NCBI GenBank assembly: GCA_002335605.1
Contig: BEDY01000003.1
Coordinates: 496,001-560,000, forward strand
Length of the DNA: 64,000 bases
Direction: 5' to 3'
Source: Prillingera fragicola
Taxonomy: Eukaryota; Basidiomycota; Tremellomycetes; Trichosporonales; Trichosporonaceae
Shown here piece by piece: positions 22,446 through 34,116 of this stretch. The position numbers were made by a program, and so were the translations under genes. The notes under the pieces were generated by a model. The model was not told the DNA's origin and did not search any database. It saw only the letters and a program-made list of their open reading frames with translations. Positions within the stretch are counted from its first letter, which is position 1; every line of letters starts with the position of its first letter.

Positions 22446-24767
22446 TCACGAAACCGTGGGCATTGCTTTGTTGCTGCTGCGACGGCGCTTTCCGGTACCC
22501 TTCTCGGGGTCGTTGATACCCTCCTTGTGTGCGACTTCCTGGGCAATCTTGTCGAGACCGATCTGGCGAGCGACACGCTCGCGACGCTCGCGGTCCTCGG
22601 CACCCGAAGTGTCGTGCTGCAAGAGGTTAGATTTTGCGCAAGATGGTCCTCGAGTACTCACGAAGATACGATCCACGTCCTCGAGGGAAAGGCCCTTGAG
22701 CTCGGGAAGGACAAAGATCGAGTAGAGGAGACCGATAAGACAGAAGCACATGAAGACGATGTAGGTTTTGTACCCAATGTTCTCGAACATGACAGGCGTG
22801 ACCATGGCTACGGTGAAGTTCACTGTACGTTAGTGGGGGCTAGCTATTCAAAGCTCACTGATCCAGCTGTTTAGGTTAGTATATAGTCATATGCAATTGT
22901 TGAAACTCACTTGGTAGCCGACGAAATTGACATGCCCTTGGCACGCATGTCAAGAGGGAAGACCTCGGCGGAGACAACCCAGGCCAGAGGTCCCCAGGTG
23001 ATGGCAAAGTTGGCAATGTACCAGTAGACTGTGCACGTCAGTAAGGTTCCTGCCGCTGGCAGTGTCACACGTACTCATGAACACGGCACCGTTACCAGCA
23101 GCCTTGCTCTTGAAGGGGGTACCGCCGTACTGGGCGATAATGGCGGCGACAACAGCGTGGGAGATGGCCATGTTGGCCTCACCCCAGATGAGCATGGGCT
23201 TGCGACCAATAAGGTCGACAATCAGGACCGCGGGAATAGTCATGACGAAGTTGACAATGCCGACAATGCCAGTAGCAAGAAGAGCAATGGTGCCACCAGA
23301 CATACCAATCTGCCTTAGAAGGGGTCAGCTTGGCCGCCCAAGAAGAAAAGTTGTTTGCCTGCTGCAATCTCAAGCACTCACTCGAAGACAGTAGGTGCGT
23401 AGTAGATAATTGCATTGATACCTGTTGCTGTGAGCTACTGTTGCACCAGGCTTGCTTACCTGTCCACTGCTGAAGGGCCTGGGCAGAGGCACCAATGACG
23501 AGGCGGTGAAGAAGAGCCTTGGTGGTGAGGAGACGCTTGTACTCCATGAGTGAAACCTTGAAGTTGACATCCTCAGAGCCATAGCGCTCCCTGGCTGCTT
23601 CACGCTCTACCAGACGCTCGGCCTGAAGCGAGCGGAACTCGTACTGGACCACAGGGTGGTCGGCCGGGAGAGAGCGGAGGCTGGCAAGGTTTTCAAGACA
23701 CTCCTCCTCACGACCTTGAATGGTCAGTGTTGCTCTGCAAGTTCCAGAAGCACTCACCCTTGAGGATTAGCCAACGAGGCGAGAAGGGGATGAAGATGGC
23801 GCCGACGCAGAGAATAGCGGCAGGAACAAGTTGGATACCGAGGGGAACACGCCTAAGGTTAGTGCCACTGTCGAGGGGGGCGAGCTCACCATGCAGACAT
23901 GCTCTGGCTTTCTCCAGTGCCACCGATCTGCAAAGGTCAGCCGATCGTCTCTCCCATTTTCAGAATACTTGCATAGTTGGTGCCACTGGACGACAGTCAG
24001 CAAAAGCTTTGCGATGGGGATGATTTCAGATACTCACTAAGCAATCCAGTAACTGATCATGATTCCGAACGTAATGGCAAGCTGCTGCAGAGCAACCAGG
24101 GAGCCACGAATACCGGGGGGTGCCAGCTCGGCGTTGAACATGGGGACAAGCATACTGAGGCTGCTCGATTAGTCGAGACTCTGCCACTTGAAACTCACGC
24201 TCCGACGCCCATACCGGCAAACCAACGACCAGCTGCATGTCAGGACATCCCTACCACAATCACTTACCATAGATGCACGCAATGTTGGCGTTGGCGCCGA
24301 CCTGAACAGCGACGCCCATCATGAACAGGAAGCACCAGCCGGAAATAGAGTATTTACGCGAATACATGTCGGCGAGAGGCCCGGCCATGAGCGAACCCAC
24401 AAAAGCACCAAGCTCGAGAATTGCAGTGACCAGACCCTTGGTTACTGAGTTACCACTCTTGACCTCGGGGTAACGGTTTGCAAAGTTGGTCATCACCTTG
24501 CCAACGTTAGTATCTTTGCCGCCACTTTGAGCCAGCACTACACACCTGAACTTGACCGAAGACACCCCTAAGCGAGTCAGCAACGCGGGAGCGAGGGGAT
24601 TATATGTAAAATGCGTACTGGTTGTAACCATACAAGACACCTCCGAGACTTGCAAAGAGAGCAATGCCGAGGCATTTGCCATTCTGAAGGAGGCCGCGCC
24701 AACCACTTGGGCCGATTGAATTGAGAAACTCAACGTCTCCCGTTGCTGCTGCTGCACCACCAGCCAT
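22446..24767 (-). CDS. MFS sugar porter (12-TM)
   Basis: About eleven exons. The start at 24767 gives MAGGAAAATGDVEF, followed by the first helix and the motif YGYNQGVFGQVQ, the last part of which comes from a 22-nt exon. The cytoplasmic loop has GPLADMYSRKYSISG in place of the canonical GxLxDRxGRK. Helix 5 and the central loop carry FSPRWLILKG, a variant of PESPRWL. Then come QQWTGINAIIYYAPTVFEQ and DLIGRKPML. The C-terminal end has LPELKGLSLEDVDRIF and a basic tail (KGTGKRRRSSNKAMPTVS). The plan is that of fungal sugar or quinate porters of the SP family; the substrate is not decidable from sequence. The last intron (22617-22661) is exactly 45 nt without a stop, so retaining it would add 15 residues. 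Confidence 0.88.
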
Positions 24768-26624
24768 GATTGTTGTTGTACTGTGTTGATGAGTTTGATG
24801 AGTGGAATTCAGAGGGAGATGACAGAAAAGTGTGTGGGGTGTTGGGGTATACTTAACGACCCCAGTGACCCATGGCTCACCCGCAGAGACCCACGGGAAC
24901 CCACTTCTTCTGGACAGGCAGAGCAACCGCTTCTGGGCATGCTGCGCCACCCCTTTGGCCAAAGTTCCAAGACATGGACCCCGAGACGTGAGAGCCCTGG
25001 TGCAAGCCTTGGACGCGGGTGACGAGGCCCATTATTGTGACTGCTGTGGCCCAATCGGCGTCGTATTTGCCAATGACGCAAACAAGGTTGCAAAGGGAAC
25101 CCCACTAGCTCCACTCAATGAAGAGGTCGGGTCAAACATCCAAAGCCGCTCGACTGGGCCGCCGCTGGATGACGTGCAATGGTGACGTTTTTGCCGGCGG
25201 CATCGGTCTCAGCTGACCACGAACTACCCTGCAGGATCATTGCTCCGACAGTGTTCCCCCGCCGCCGAGAAGTAGGTATTCTCGCATCTGCCCACGATGT
25301 TCTCATGCACTGGGCAACATCCACCGCAGACCACAGGCAGGAAACGCTGTTGCGCAGGATCGTGTATTCCTCCAAGACCCACAAGGGGCCACAAATGCAC
25401 AAACTCTTCCACACACACTGGCACTCACAGAATAGTCCACACCGTCAACATCCGTCCCCGTCGGTTATGGGGCGCAGCAAGGAGTGCGACTGCCTCAAGT
25501 TCAGGGCCGGAAGACGCATGTCTTCCTCTGTTCACCATGCCCCATGGTAACTGGGGTACTGGCCGTACTGGGGACCTGGTGACTTGGCACAAATTCAGGA
25601 CGGTGCCGCTCATGCCGGCGGCCCCCGCGGTTGCTGCGTCACACGAGGTGCTCGTCCTGCCGGCTACCGGCGGCTCCTGCATCGTGTAATGTGGCACTGT
25701 TCACATTAGGTTGAAGGCGAGATGTATCGTTCCGGACGAGCAGAGACTCGGTAACTCGTTGGCATCATGGTATTGGCCGAGGTTAGATGGCGAGCGGCCA
25801 AGAGACCATACCCGCCCCTCGGACAGTAAATGAATAGACCGACCTGTGTGGTCAACGACGCTGATGACCTCTCTCATAGGCCATTGCCTTGACGCCAAGC
25901 GTGCGAGTTCATCGTCCCGAGATCCAGATCTTTTCCGGGTGTGCCGTGGTATCGCAAGGAAGCAAAGCAAGACCCGAGTCATGAGATCGTGAGAGCTGAG
26001 ATACGCGGTTGGTCAACTCAGCGGACAGACGGCTATCGTGCGGTGTACAGATGTGTGCCTTGTGGGGATGGTCGGGATGGGGTGAAGGCCAGTGCGCAAA
26101 CCTCTGGCTTGACTTGTGCTCCTATGTTCCGTGATCCGTGACAGCTGTTTTCTCTCCCCGCCTGTTTGCAGCTGATCACCGCAACATCAGTTCAATGCCT
26201 CATAATCATGGTCTGTGAGATAGTGGTACTTCAGTACCATTTGTTAACGGCTGAGGCATTGTGATGCTGTCTGTCCGCCTCGAGATCTGGCCATCCACAT
26301 GTGGCTCCTACCGGTCCTAGGCTGCATGACCTCTTGCTGCTGCTTGTTGCACTATCTTGCAATACCCACGGCCATGCAGCTTGCAGGAGGCCGGCGAGAG
26401 GTGTGGCGTTGAACACCATGTGTGCGTTCAAGGACACGCCCTGGGCACTGATCGTCTCATTTGTGACCTATTTCAGCACGCAAAGTTCTAGATCTATAGA
26501 GCTCTGCGCACGCCCCTTCGGCCAAAGGGCATGTGGGTTGCAGCACTGGTCACCACCACCTGTCCTCATCTGATATCTAATCCTCATGTAGAGTCATTCA
26601 ACTCCCTCCTCAACCCAAAACCAA
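24768..26624. other. Long non-coding region upstream of the sugar porter
   Basis: At 1.86 kb this is among the longest gene-free stretches. It is shared by the divergent sugar porter (minus) and the disordered-protein gene (plus). The frames found are short and unrelated to any family. CCCCA/TGGGG-type runs occur just upstream of the porter start (24832-24852). They resemble binding sites of Mig1- or Msn-type zinc-finger proteins, but this is weak. No RNA gene, inverted repeat or transposon remnant is recognised. A long promoter fits a tightly regulated transporter (inference). Confidence 0.5.
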
Positions 26625-28090
26625 ATGACAACGTCGTTTCTTTCTTTCCCTTCAGGCCTGTTTTCAAGGCGATCGCGCGACAAACCCCGTCGCCTCAGTC
26701 TCAACGTTCGATCCCATCCTCCCTCCGACTCGGCTGCCCTCCCTGCTGATAGGGCTTGCTCACCGCGCACAGGGAACTCGTTTCTCCCCTTCCCGACCTC
26801 TGAAATGGTCTACATACCTCGCAAAGTCCTATCAGTCGATCAGATACCCCGTCGCGGTCAATCACGGCAAGTGCACTCGGCGGCCATAAGCAGAAGTCAT
26901 GGCAATCGTCCTGTCTCACCGAGGCTACTTGACCCGTTTCTGCAACGCGGACATGATCCTACTCCTGCCATGCCACCGCACAACCGCCGGCGTCGCTTAT
27001 CCGAGCGATTGACTGCAACTGCACTCGGAGGCACGCATGATAGGCTGGTTGGTCGTGGCCCTCCTTCAAACCACTCTCGAGCCTCCAAAGCGTCCCCGTC
27101 TCAAGGCTCATACGGAGTCAAGGTCTTCCAGTCTCAAAGCTCCTACGCAGCCTACGAGTCGGACACCGAGTCAGATTCCGATCCGGATGGCCCTTTAGAC
27201 GCTTTGGAGATTTTGGAGAGCTTCTTTGAAGAGGACCATCTGCCGTCATGGATGCCCGTGGTCGCCGAGGAGCCTTGTCCAAGTGCAACAGATCAAGGGT
27301 CATTGCGGCCTTTGACTCCAGTTCAACCTCCTTCTGGGCGACAAAGTCGGGCCTCGGTGCAGGTCAGCTCACCCTCGCGGTCACCGGCTTCCTCGCGCTC
27401 GCCATTCTCGCTGTCTCTCGCTGCACGGGTGGGGCGAACCTCGAGCAATGCAAGTATTAGCGACAGGGGTATCAGCTTGATGCGCAGTACCCCAGATTCA
27501 GAGCCTGCCTCCGCTAAGTGAGCCGTTCCGAGGGACACCCACTGACGAGCAGTGTTCCCATTCACCAACGTCCGCTTCCGCCCGTGCCACCCATCGCAAG
27601 CACGGCGGAATCTCTTCGCAGTCGGCTCCTCCGGGGGCGCCGGCGGTCGGGTGTCGACAAAGGTATGGGTATCCAAGAGGTTCTCGAAAGAAGCTCAAGC
27701 GGCGACCTCGACACGGTCAACGAGCAGGTCCCTCCGTCCATCCTATCAGCAGCAGGGTGTGGGATTCGACCAACGTCCGTTGTAGGCTTCATCATGCCTC
27801 CCGAGGAACGAGCCAAGATTGGCCGTCGAGGCTCCTTCTCTTCGCAATCTTCGGCAGACACGACGGAATCACGTGTCAGCGTGCACACTCTTTCGCCAAT
27901 GTTCACTCTCAGGTCTGCGTCATCGTCGCCGGCCCCCTGCGTCCCACCCCTTAGCCCCAAAAGCCCAAAGCTCAGTGGTTTAATGCCTCCTCCTCGCCCT
28001 CGCCCTAATATAGGTCTTATCGCGAGGTCGGCGTCTCCGTTCAACGCGTTTCCGTCGCCAACTGCCTCCTCACAACTTGAGGCAGCTTGA
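26625..28090 (+). CDS. Intrinsically disordered protein of unknown function
   Basis: Two exons (26625-27517 and 27553-28090) encode about 476 aa. I do not recognise a family. The protein is rich in Ser, Pro and Arg, with many SPxR and RxxS motifs that look like kinase sites. It has an acidic patch (ESDTESDSDPDGPLDALE), a short hydrophobic/acidic helix (LEILESFFEEDHLPSWMP) that could bind a partner, and a conserved-looking middle (PPSILSAAGCGIRPTSVVGF and MPPEERAKIGRRGSFSSQSS). The RRGSFS piece is a good PKA/AGC-type phosphorylation motif. The sequence has no membrane segment or signal peptide. Splicing joins AA|T in frame (SANVPIHQRPLPPVPP). The start at 26625 is the first ATG in the frame; MVYIPRK further on is an alternative. 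It converges with the REEP gene. Confidence 0.7.
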
Positions 28091-28183
28091 GGTTCTCGAG
28101 TCCTCAATTCTCCATTTACACTGTAGATTAATTATAGTCATGTACAATACAATGCATTTGCTACAAGGATGTTCTATTGCCCC

Positions 28184-29830
28184 CTATTTAACAACACGTC
28201 GGCGCTTGGCGGCGGGCTGGGGGTCTTTGGAGGCAGCCCGAGTAGTTCGTGTCAAGGTAGTAGTATCTTTTGAGGCAGCACGAGTAGTGCGTGTCGTCGA
28301 GGCAGTGGCGGTGGGCGGGTTTTTCTGAGTCACTCGCGTACGGGTAGCAGAACGGGCTGGTGCTGCGCTGGTTCTGGACGGAGCTGCTCGTTTCACAGGC
28401 TGATCGTCCGCGGCTTCCTCGCGAAGCCGTTTGCGCTTTGCACGCGGGGTCTCGGGAGGTGGTTTGCCCGCTGCCTTGGCCGCCGTTGGAGGTTGTTGCT
28501 CACGGATAACAGGGCGAGCTGAAGGTCCTGGCGCTTTCGGTCGCGGCAAAGGCAGCGAGGCTTCTCCGGGAGGAGTCGTGGGAGGTGCGGGTAGTGCATC
28601 AAGCTTGGTTGCCAGCGACGCCTCAGCCTTGTTCAGACCTGCAGTTGTGCGCGCAACTCGGGATGGAGGAGCTGTGACACGCGTTGCCGCTGTGCGAGCA
28701 GTCCTGATAGAGGTCTGGGTGGCTGCACGCCCTCCTCCGGTTTTTGCTGTCAGATGCCTATCCGAGCTCGAGACCACCTTGCGGGAACCTGCAGAAACTG
28801 CAGCGGAGAGTGCAGCGTTACCGGCAGGCATGGCGCTCGTTGCCTTCGAAATGGAACCGCCCGTAGCAGCTGGTTTCTGGGACGGCGCAGCTGGTGTCTG
28901 CCGTTTCACGCGCGACGTTGTGGATGCCGTCCCACCCGCGGCTTTGACGAGCTTGCTCGGGGCCGCTTTAACTGGGTTCTTCTTGCCAGGGCTCTTCATA
29001 TTCGATATTGGCTTTGCGAGGGCAGCATCGTCGGATGAATCTGTCCTTGAGGTACCGTCGGCAGTGTCGTCGCTAGGCGCCCCTGTGAGCACGGCCGACG
29101 CCAGTTCCTTTACTTGTCGGTCGTCGGTCCCTTCCATGTCTGGTAACAAGGTTTCCTCATGCGAAGGCCGTTGATGAGACCATATACGGCCTAGAGCCCC
29201 TGTAATACTCGCCCATGGCAGTTGGATAAAGAAGTAAAAGACGATTGTGAAGATGCCGTGGAAGAGCAGAATGGTGAGGTCGAGGTGCGTCTCAATGCGT
29301 CGCACTGCAGGAACGACGGCCGCCTGAAAAAGAATTCGAGATGTCTAAAGAGTCAGTAACATGTGGCTCGCACAATGTACCTCAACCCGCCAAGTGACAC
29401 AAAGCAATATCACAAGAGTCTTGATTGAGTTGTAGAACGGGAACCATCCCAAGAGAATATCTGAGACATTGCCGACTGGCTGAGCAGCTACCTGCTCGGT
29501 TAGCACCCACGAGCCTGTCCAGGACTTACAAAGACGACCCAGGCCACTATGCATTGGCGAATGAGGCGCTTCCTGGTGGCAGCGCCGACTTTCCGCCCAT
29601 TGCGACGAACATGTTTGAGCGCACGCAAGGTGTCGAGAAGGTTGAAGAGAGCCCTGGTCGTTGTCAGCCGTTATTCTAGTATCCTAAGCTTACCAAAGGG
29701 TGCGAGTGACATTGCCTCGGGCAGTCAAAGAGACCAGCAAGATGATACCCGTCAAAGTCACGAGCGACATGGCCCCATGGTGAGCGTGGATGAGAATGTG
29801 GAGGTCGTGACGAGAACGATGTTGTGACAT
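28184..29830 (-). CDS. REEP/Yop1 (TB2/DP1/HVA22) ER membrane protein with a long basic tail
   Basis: Several exons starting at 29830 (MSQHRSRHDLHILIHAHHGA). The TB2/DP1/HVA22 domain shows WVVF, WFPFYNSIKTLVILLCVTWR and FQAAVVPAVRRIETHLD, followed by another hydrophobic segment (LTILLFHGIFTIVFYFFIQL). These helices form hairpins that curve tubular ER membrane in the family. The last 300 residues are disordered and strongly basic, rich in Lys/Ala/Pro/Thr. They contain a short direct repeat (TRTTRAASKDTTTLTRTTRA) before a nuclear-signal-like end (AAKRRRVVK). Most Yop1 proteins lack such a tail. REEP3/4-type proteins use basic C-termini to bind microtubules and clear ER from chromosomes, so a similar role is possible (inference). 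Only 150 bp separates its start from the divergent SCD6 gene. Confidence 0.85.
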
Positions 29831-29980
29831 CGGTCTTGCCAACCTAGGGCGGAAAGCCAGGCGCGTCAAATATCCACGCGCCTTTTCGACATTTAATCCC
29901 GGCGTCCGTCCAGCGTCATCCTACGGCGTTCATTACCATCCTTTGCACCTTGCACCTTCCTCATCAGACGACCGCGCAAC
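29831..29980. promoter_or_regulatory. Compact bidirectional promoter, REEP and SCD6
   Basis: Only 150 bp separates the divergent ATGs at 29830 and 29981. The stretch holds both leaders and both core promoters. It is GC-rich on the REEP side and has CT-rich and CCTTGCACC-like repeats near the SCD6 start. Confidence 0.6.
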
Positions 29981-31177
29981 ATGGACTACAATCAGTACAA
30001 GGGGTAAGCCACACGCCCAGATGTTATGCTGATCCTGCTCAGAAAACCCTTCCAGGTTATTAGCAAGCTCCAGGTCCGCTACACAGGTATCTTCCAGGAC
30101 ATTGACCAGGACACTCAGACATTGTGTCTGTCGGAAGGTGAGCCAACAGTGGCATACCAATATTGATCATTGCAGTGTTCAACCACGGTACTGAGGACCG
30201 TCCCTCTCCCCGTGCTCTTCCTGGGTCTCCTGTGTCTCTTGGTTGGGTTCGCTTCCAGTAAGTTACACGTCGCAGACTACGCTGACAATCAGCACGAACT
30301 CGATCGAGTCTCTCGCTCTCGTCGAGAACTATGCGCCTCCTCAGAACGATGACCAGCCGGCTGACCCCATTTTGGCCTCAGTGGTGAGTCTTGTGCTCTG
30401 CATGCCTTCTCTTTCTCTTTCGATGATGAAGCATTTATCGGATGTAAACGCCTTCGGGCTGCAGTCCGAGAGCGCATAACCTCATGTGGATGTTTCCGTT
30501 GCCTTCCTTCTGATCACCCCTTGCCATATCACTCCTTCTATCTCTTGAAGCGACGCTAACTATCTCAGAGCAAGAGTGCTCCTGGACATCGCGCAGAGTC
30601 CCGTGCGGCCCCCACCGGGAACGGCATCGCCTCGCTGCCACCCAAGCCTGTCGCTTCAGCTTCTTCCGCCAATGCCGCCATGGACCGCGTTCAGAAGTCT
30701 CTGTCCGAGCTATCGGTTGACAGCGGACGCCGCAGGAAAGCGCAGGCTCCGGCTGTTCCTGATGCCGAGTTCGACTTTGCGAAGGGAAATGAAGAGTTCC
30801 AGAAGCAGAGGCAAGCTCGCAAAGACACCACCGAGACGGCCGAGGAGGTTGAGGATATTGGAGAGCCCGAGAACAAGCCCCACCCCAGTCTGGTTGCGGC
30901 CGAGGAGGAGGAGACCGAGACGGAGCCGAGCAAGCCGGCCCGCAAGCCCGCTGCCTACAGCAAGTCGAGCTTCTTCGACAACATCAGTGCCGACTCATCG
31001 CGTGTCAGCCGTGCCGATGAGCGTCACCGCAACTATGACACCTTTGGCGAGGCGGGCGGCGCGGACAACGGCGGCGCACGCGGGTTTGGCAACCGTGGTT
31101 CTTCGCACGGCCAGCGTGGTGGTGGCGGCCGTGGCCGTGGCCGTCGCGGAGGCTTCAACTCTAACCCTGCCAGCTGA
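29981..31177 (+). CDS. SCD6: LSM14/Scd6-type RNA-granule translation repressor
   Basis: Five exons; the first is 23 nt (MDYNQYKG) and is joined to the LSm14 domain (KPFQVISKLQVRYTGIFQDI, then LGWVRFHTNSIESLALVENY). The middle is Pro/Ser-rich. The FDF domain follows (DAEFDFAKGNEEFQKQ) and then the FFD box (YSKSSFFDNISADSSR). The C-terminus is an RGG region (GQRGGGGRGRGRRGG) that ends SNPAS. Scd6/Sum2/LSM14 proteins bind the decapping activators Dhh1 and Edc3 and repress translation through eIF4G; their RGG boxes bind RNA and are Arg-methylated. All landmark motifs appear in the standard order. The intron before the FDF region is long (about 190 bp), unlike its neighbours. Confidence 0.9.
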
Positions 31178-31244
31178 GTCGCTACGCACATCATTTCGAC
31201 ACTCGTCTGTAGAATATCATGCATGTAACGTTATATATCTTCTA

Positions 31245-31893
31245 TTACTTTGGCATGACGGCGCCAATGCACCCATCGATAATGCCCTGCAGCTGAGGAT
31301 CGATCTGAGGGTACGCGTTCCATATGTGCGTCCAGATTGCGGCAGTCACAGCGCCGACAGCAGTCCCTCCCAGTACCTGCGGTACCGTGTGGTAGCCCAA
31401 CTCGACTCGGCTCCAGAGACCGAGAGCAATGACCGTCGTCAGAGCCGCCCTCTCGGTCCAAGTGTAAGCGGTGATCAGAGGAAGAAGTGGCCACATGTAG
31501 AAGAAGTAGAAGGCAAAAGCGGTCGAGTGTGTGCTGGGCATGCCGTAGGTGCGTTTAGGTCGCACGGGAGCGGGTTTGGATTCAGCAGGGGGTGGGGGTC
31601 GAGGTGCCCGGATGGCATGCTTGGCCGCACGAGCTGTGACCTTTAGCACTGTACTATAGCTATAAGACCAAGCACCACTGACCAACCAAGGTGGACCCCA
31701 CTGCTCCAATGCCAAACCAGACAGTATGGGCATCGTGCGTCCAGAGAATTGCGAGTGCTGTGGCTGCTGTAACGGTTACGTGGGTCTGAGGGAATGTCAA
31801 TGGCATGCGCATATCATTTCGACTCACCTTGTCCAGCACATAGAGCAGGAAGTTGGGGTAATCGGACGGCTTGAAGTGCTTCTTCGGCGGCAT
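31245..31893 (-). CDS. Dolichyl-diphosphatase (PAP2 superfamily, Cax4/DOLPP1 type)
   Basis: Several exons from 31893 (MPPKKHFKPSDYPNFLLYVL) encode roughly 190 aa with four to five hydrophobic helices. The three PAP2 signatures are present: KHAIRAPRP (KX6RP), YGMPSTHS (PSxHS), and SRVELGYHTVPQV. The last has Gln after the His, where the usual PAP2 pattern has Asp, as in DOLPP1. The enzyme hydrolyses dolichyl pyrophosphate on the lumenal side of the ER and recycles dolichyl phosphate for N-glycosylation (known for the family). The frame also opens upstream to an ATG at 31980, which would add about 29 residues. It converges with SCD6 with only 67 bp between stops. Confidence 0.85.
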
Positions 31894-32112
31894 AGTTGAG
31901 GATGATGGGATGATGTTGAAAGCTTGAAAGAAGTGATCAACGGACCTGGTGGGTCTGTTTTGGGCCGCTGGTGACATCATGCTTGCACCTCGTCAGGTAC
32001 GGCCCTCCACCACACGCAGCCAGCTGGCATCATACACTGAGCGCGAATAGTACATACATGAAAGTGCAACATAATCTATGTAGAGCGAAAGGCATGGTGC
32101 AAGGCCCTTCGT

Positions 32113-33366
32113 TCAGTCAACCGTCTTGGCCGGAATGAAGAACGTGAGGACGCCACCAGCTTCATTAATCTCGCCAATGTACACATAGGCAATGACACAA
32201 TGACCCTCGCAAACACCTGATCCATATTAGCAGGGGCCGTGTATTCGCACTCACAAGCAATCGCTACGCCTCCGACATGATGACTGGTCAGAAACTTTTG
32301 AAAGCCACGGATTGACACCGTGGTGCTGAACATTTGCTCCAATGGCGGTCGCTCACTCTCAGGCGCGTCGGCTAATGTTAGTGGATGCTTTGTGCGTCAC
32401 CCTCACCTGTGGACGTCGGGATGCTGAGTTTGGTCCAAGTGGTAGACATCTGCACGTTGCTGGATTTGACACGCAGCTCCATGGTTCCAGCCTGCGAGGC
32501 GAGTGAGCATGGCAGCCCCCCAAGCAAGGTGGTACGTACGTGGTTGGCGGAGATGGTAACCTCGTCTGCCAGATGGCTGAGTCGTGAGACGATCACCTTC
32601 AGCTCGGCAAGATTGGGCAAAACGAGGTGAATCTGGATACTGTCAGAAACGTCAAAGCTGTGACACCTACATCTGGCGGAGGGCAGAGCGGCTCGTTGAG
32701 CTCACTCTGTCGCCTTGAGGTGATAATTTGAACGGCCACCTCATGGGTAATGTGCATTGCATGGCCGCTGGCAGTCTAGGCCATTAGCAGAACCCTTCCA
32801 GGACGCTCACATGTCCCTTGATGTCAAATGCCCAGATGGCTCGATTATCCCGCTTGTTGAGCTTTAGCATGACTTCCGAGTCAATCAACGATGCACTGTT
32901 GCGGGCATTGTCTCCGCTTGCGCCACCTGCATCTCGTTAGCGAGGCTAGGAGTATGTACCCACTCGAGCTGTCGGCACTCTTCAAAACCTTCAAAAGAGC
33001 GTCCAGGTTGATCTCTAGCCAGATCTCGTTGTCGGAGTTGGATTCAATGCGAAAGTGTTCAAAGAGTGTTGGCTGCGAGTTTAGTTGCGTCAAGAGCATG
33101 AACACTAACAACTTTGACTTGTCTATGACACGTAAGCTTCTTGCTAAAGATTCCCACTTACGACCACACTTGCACTCCATCGCGTCCTTCGTTGCCGGGA
33201 ATGATAAAGTGGACCTTCTCAGGGCTCAGTCGGACGACGCACACCTTGGCCAGGGCTGACAGGGAGCGAACAATTTCTTGTCATCAGCAGTTGCCTGCAG
33301 AGACGAACAAGACCTTAGCTTACTGTGTAGCAGCGCAACATTTCGAATCCTTGTTCGAAACCGCAT
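32113..33366 (-). CDS. HUS1: DNA damage checkpoint clamp subunit Hus1
   Basis: Nine or so exons starting at 33366 (MRFRTRIRNVALLH). They join to LAKVCVVRLSPEKVHFIIPG, FEHFRIESNSDNEIWLEINL, ALLKVLKSADSSSGY, LKLNKRDNRAIWAFDIKGHT, PLCPPPDIQIHLVLPNLAEL and finally GGVLTFFIPAKTVD before the stop at 32113. The N-terminus and the order of conserved blocks match fungal Hus1 along its full length. Hus1 forms the PCNA-like 9-1-1 ring with Rad9 and Rad1 at damaged DNA and helps activate the ATR/Mec1 kinase. The exons are short (40-150 nt) and all junctions follow GT-AG. The gene is divergent from SNC1. Confidence 0.88.
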
Positions 33367-34116
33367 GTCGATAGGTGGTCAGATGGTAACAAGATGAGAA
33401 CACCGTCATCTACGAGCCAAATAAACACTTGGGGCCCCATTGCCTCCACCCAACGGCGTTTCGTTTGTGGCGAGGCCCAGCCGCCACCACCCAGCGGAGA
33501 CCATGGCATGCATCACACAGCCATTGCATTGATCAGGCCGCCCAGGCAGCGAGAGGGAGGCTTGCGACATCAAAGCCAATGATAATGACACCTCGGCTCC
33601 AGTTTACTCTTCGTGTGATACGAAAAGGACAAGCGCCATTGCACCCCGTTCGGCGCCTTTGACAGCGAACCTCGGCCACTTTTAGCTGTGGGAATCCCTA
33701 CAACGCCCAGTGCAATGCAAAGACATCTTGCACTAGAGTCACTGGAGAGCGAACGAACTACGTGTCAGCACTGCTTGCAATGAGGTGCTCATCGCCCTAG
33801 GAAACAAGCAGCCCTCTGCTGCGTAAAGCTGGTGCATGTATTGCCTCCCAGCTCTGCGATTCAGGTCAGAGCCACGCAGGCACGCTCGCGTGTGTCTGAT
33901 CCCGCACGGTGCACCCATCGCGTTGTGCGTGTCAGTCGCCGAAGGCCATTCATTGCTGCGAGCACAGCTTCGTATCTCTCCTCTTTCTTAATCCGCCTTA
34001 ACTCAGACTCCAGTGCAGCCAACTTCTCGTCTGCTTTGCACGCTGCCTTCAATTCATACGTAGTCAGCTTCAATCTCTTCATCGTATCCACATCACCGAT
34101 CTTCGGCACATCAACA
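33367..34116. promoter_or_regulatory. Divergent upstream region between HUS1 and the synaptobrevin gene
   Basis: This 750 bp stretch lies between divergent starts. The right half (33950-34116) is pyrimidine-rich on the plus strand and looks like the long leader of the synaptobrevin mRNA. The minus frame there could encode 99 aa with Leu/Glu/Lys helix character, but I take it as the complement of the leader. I found no MCB box (ACGCGT) for HUS1. Confidence 0.5.

Noticed and set aside
26301..26573. 90-aa plus frame with a hydrophobic start resembling a signal peptide
   Set aside because: No family, no conservation evidence, and a typical random frame in GC-rich intergenic DNA.
28431..29174. 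247-aa plus frame opposite the REEP tail
   Set aside because: It is the complement of a basic Ala/Pro/Lys-rich coding stretch; GC-rich composition keeps antisense frames open.
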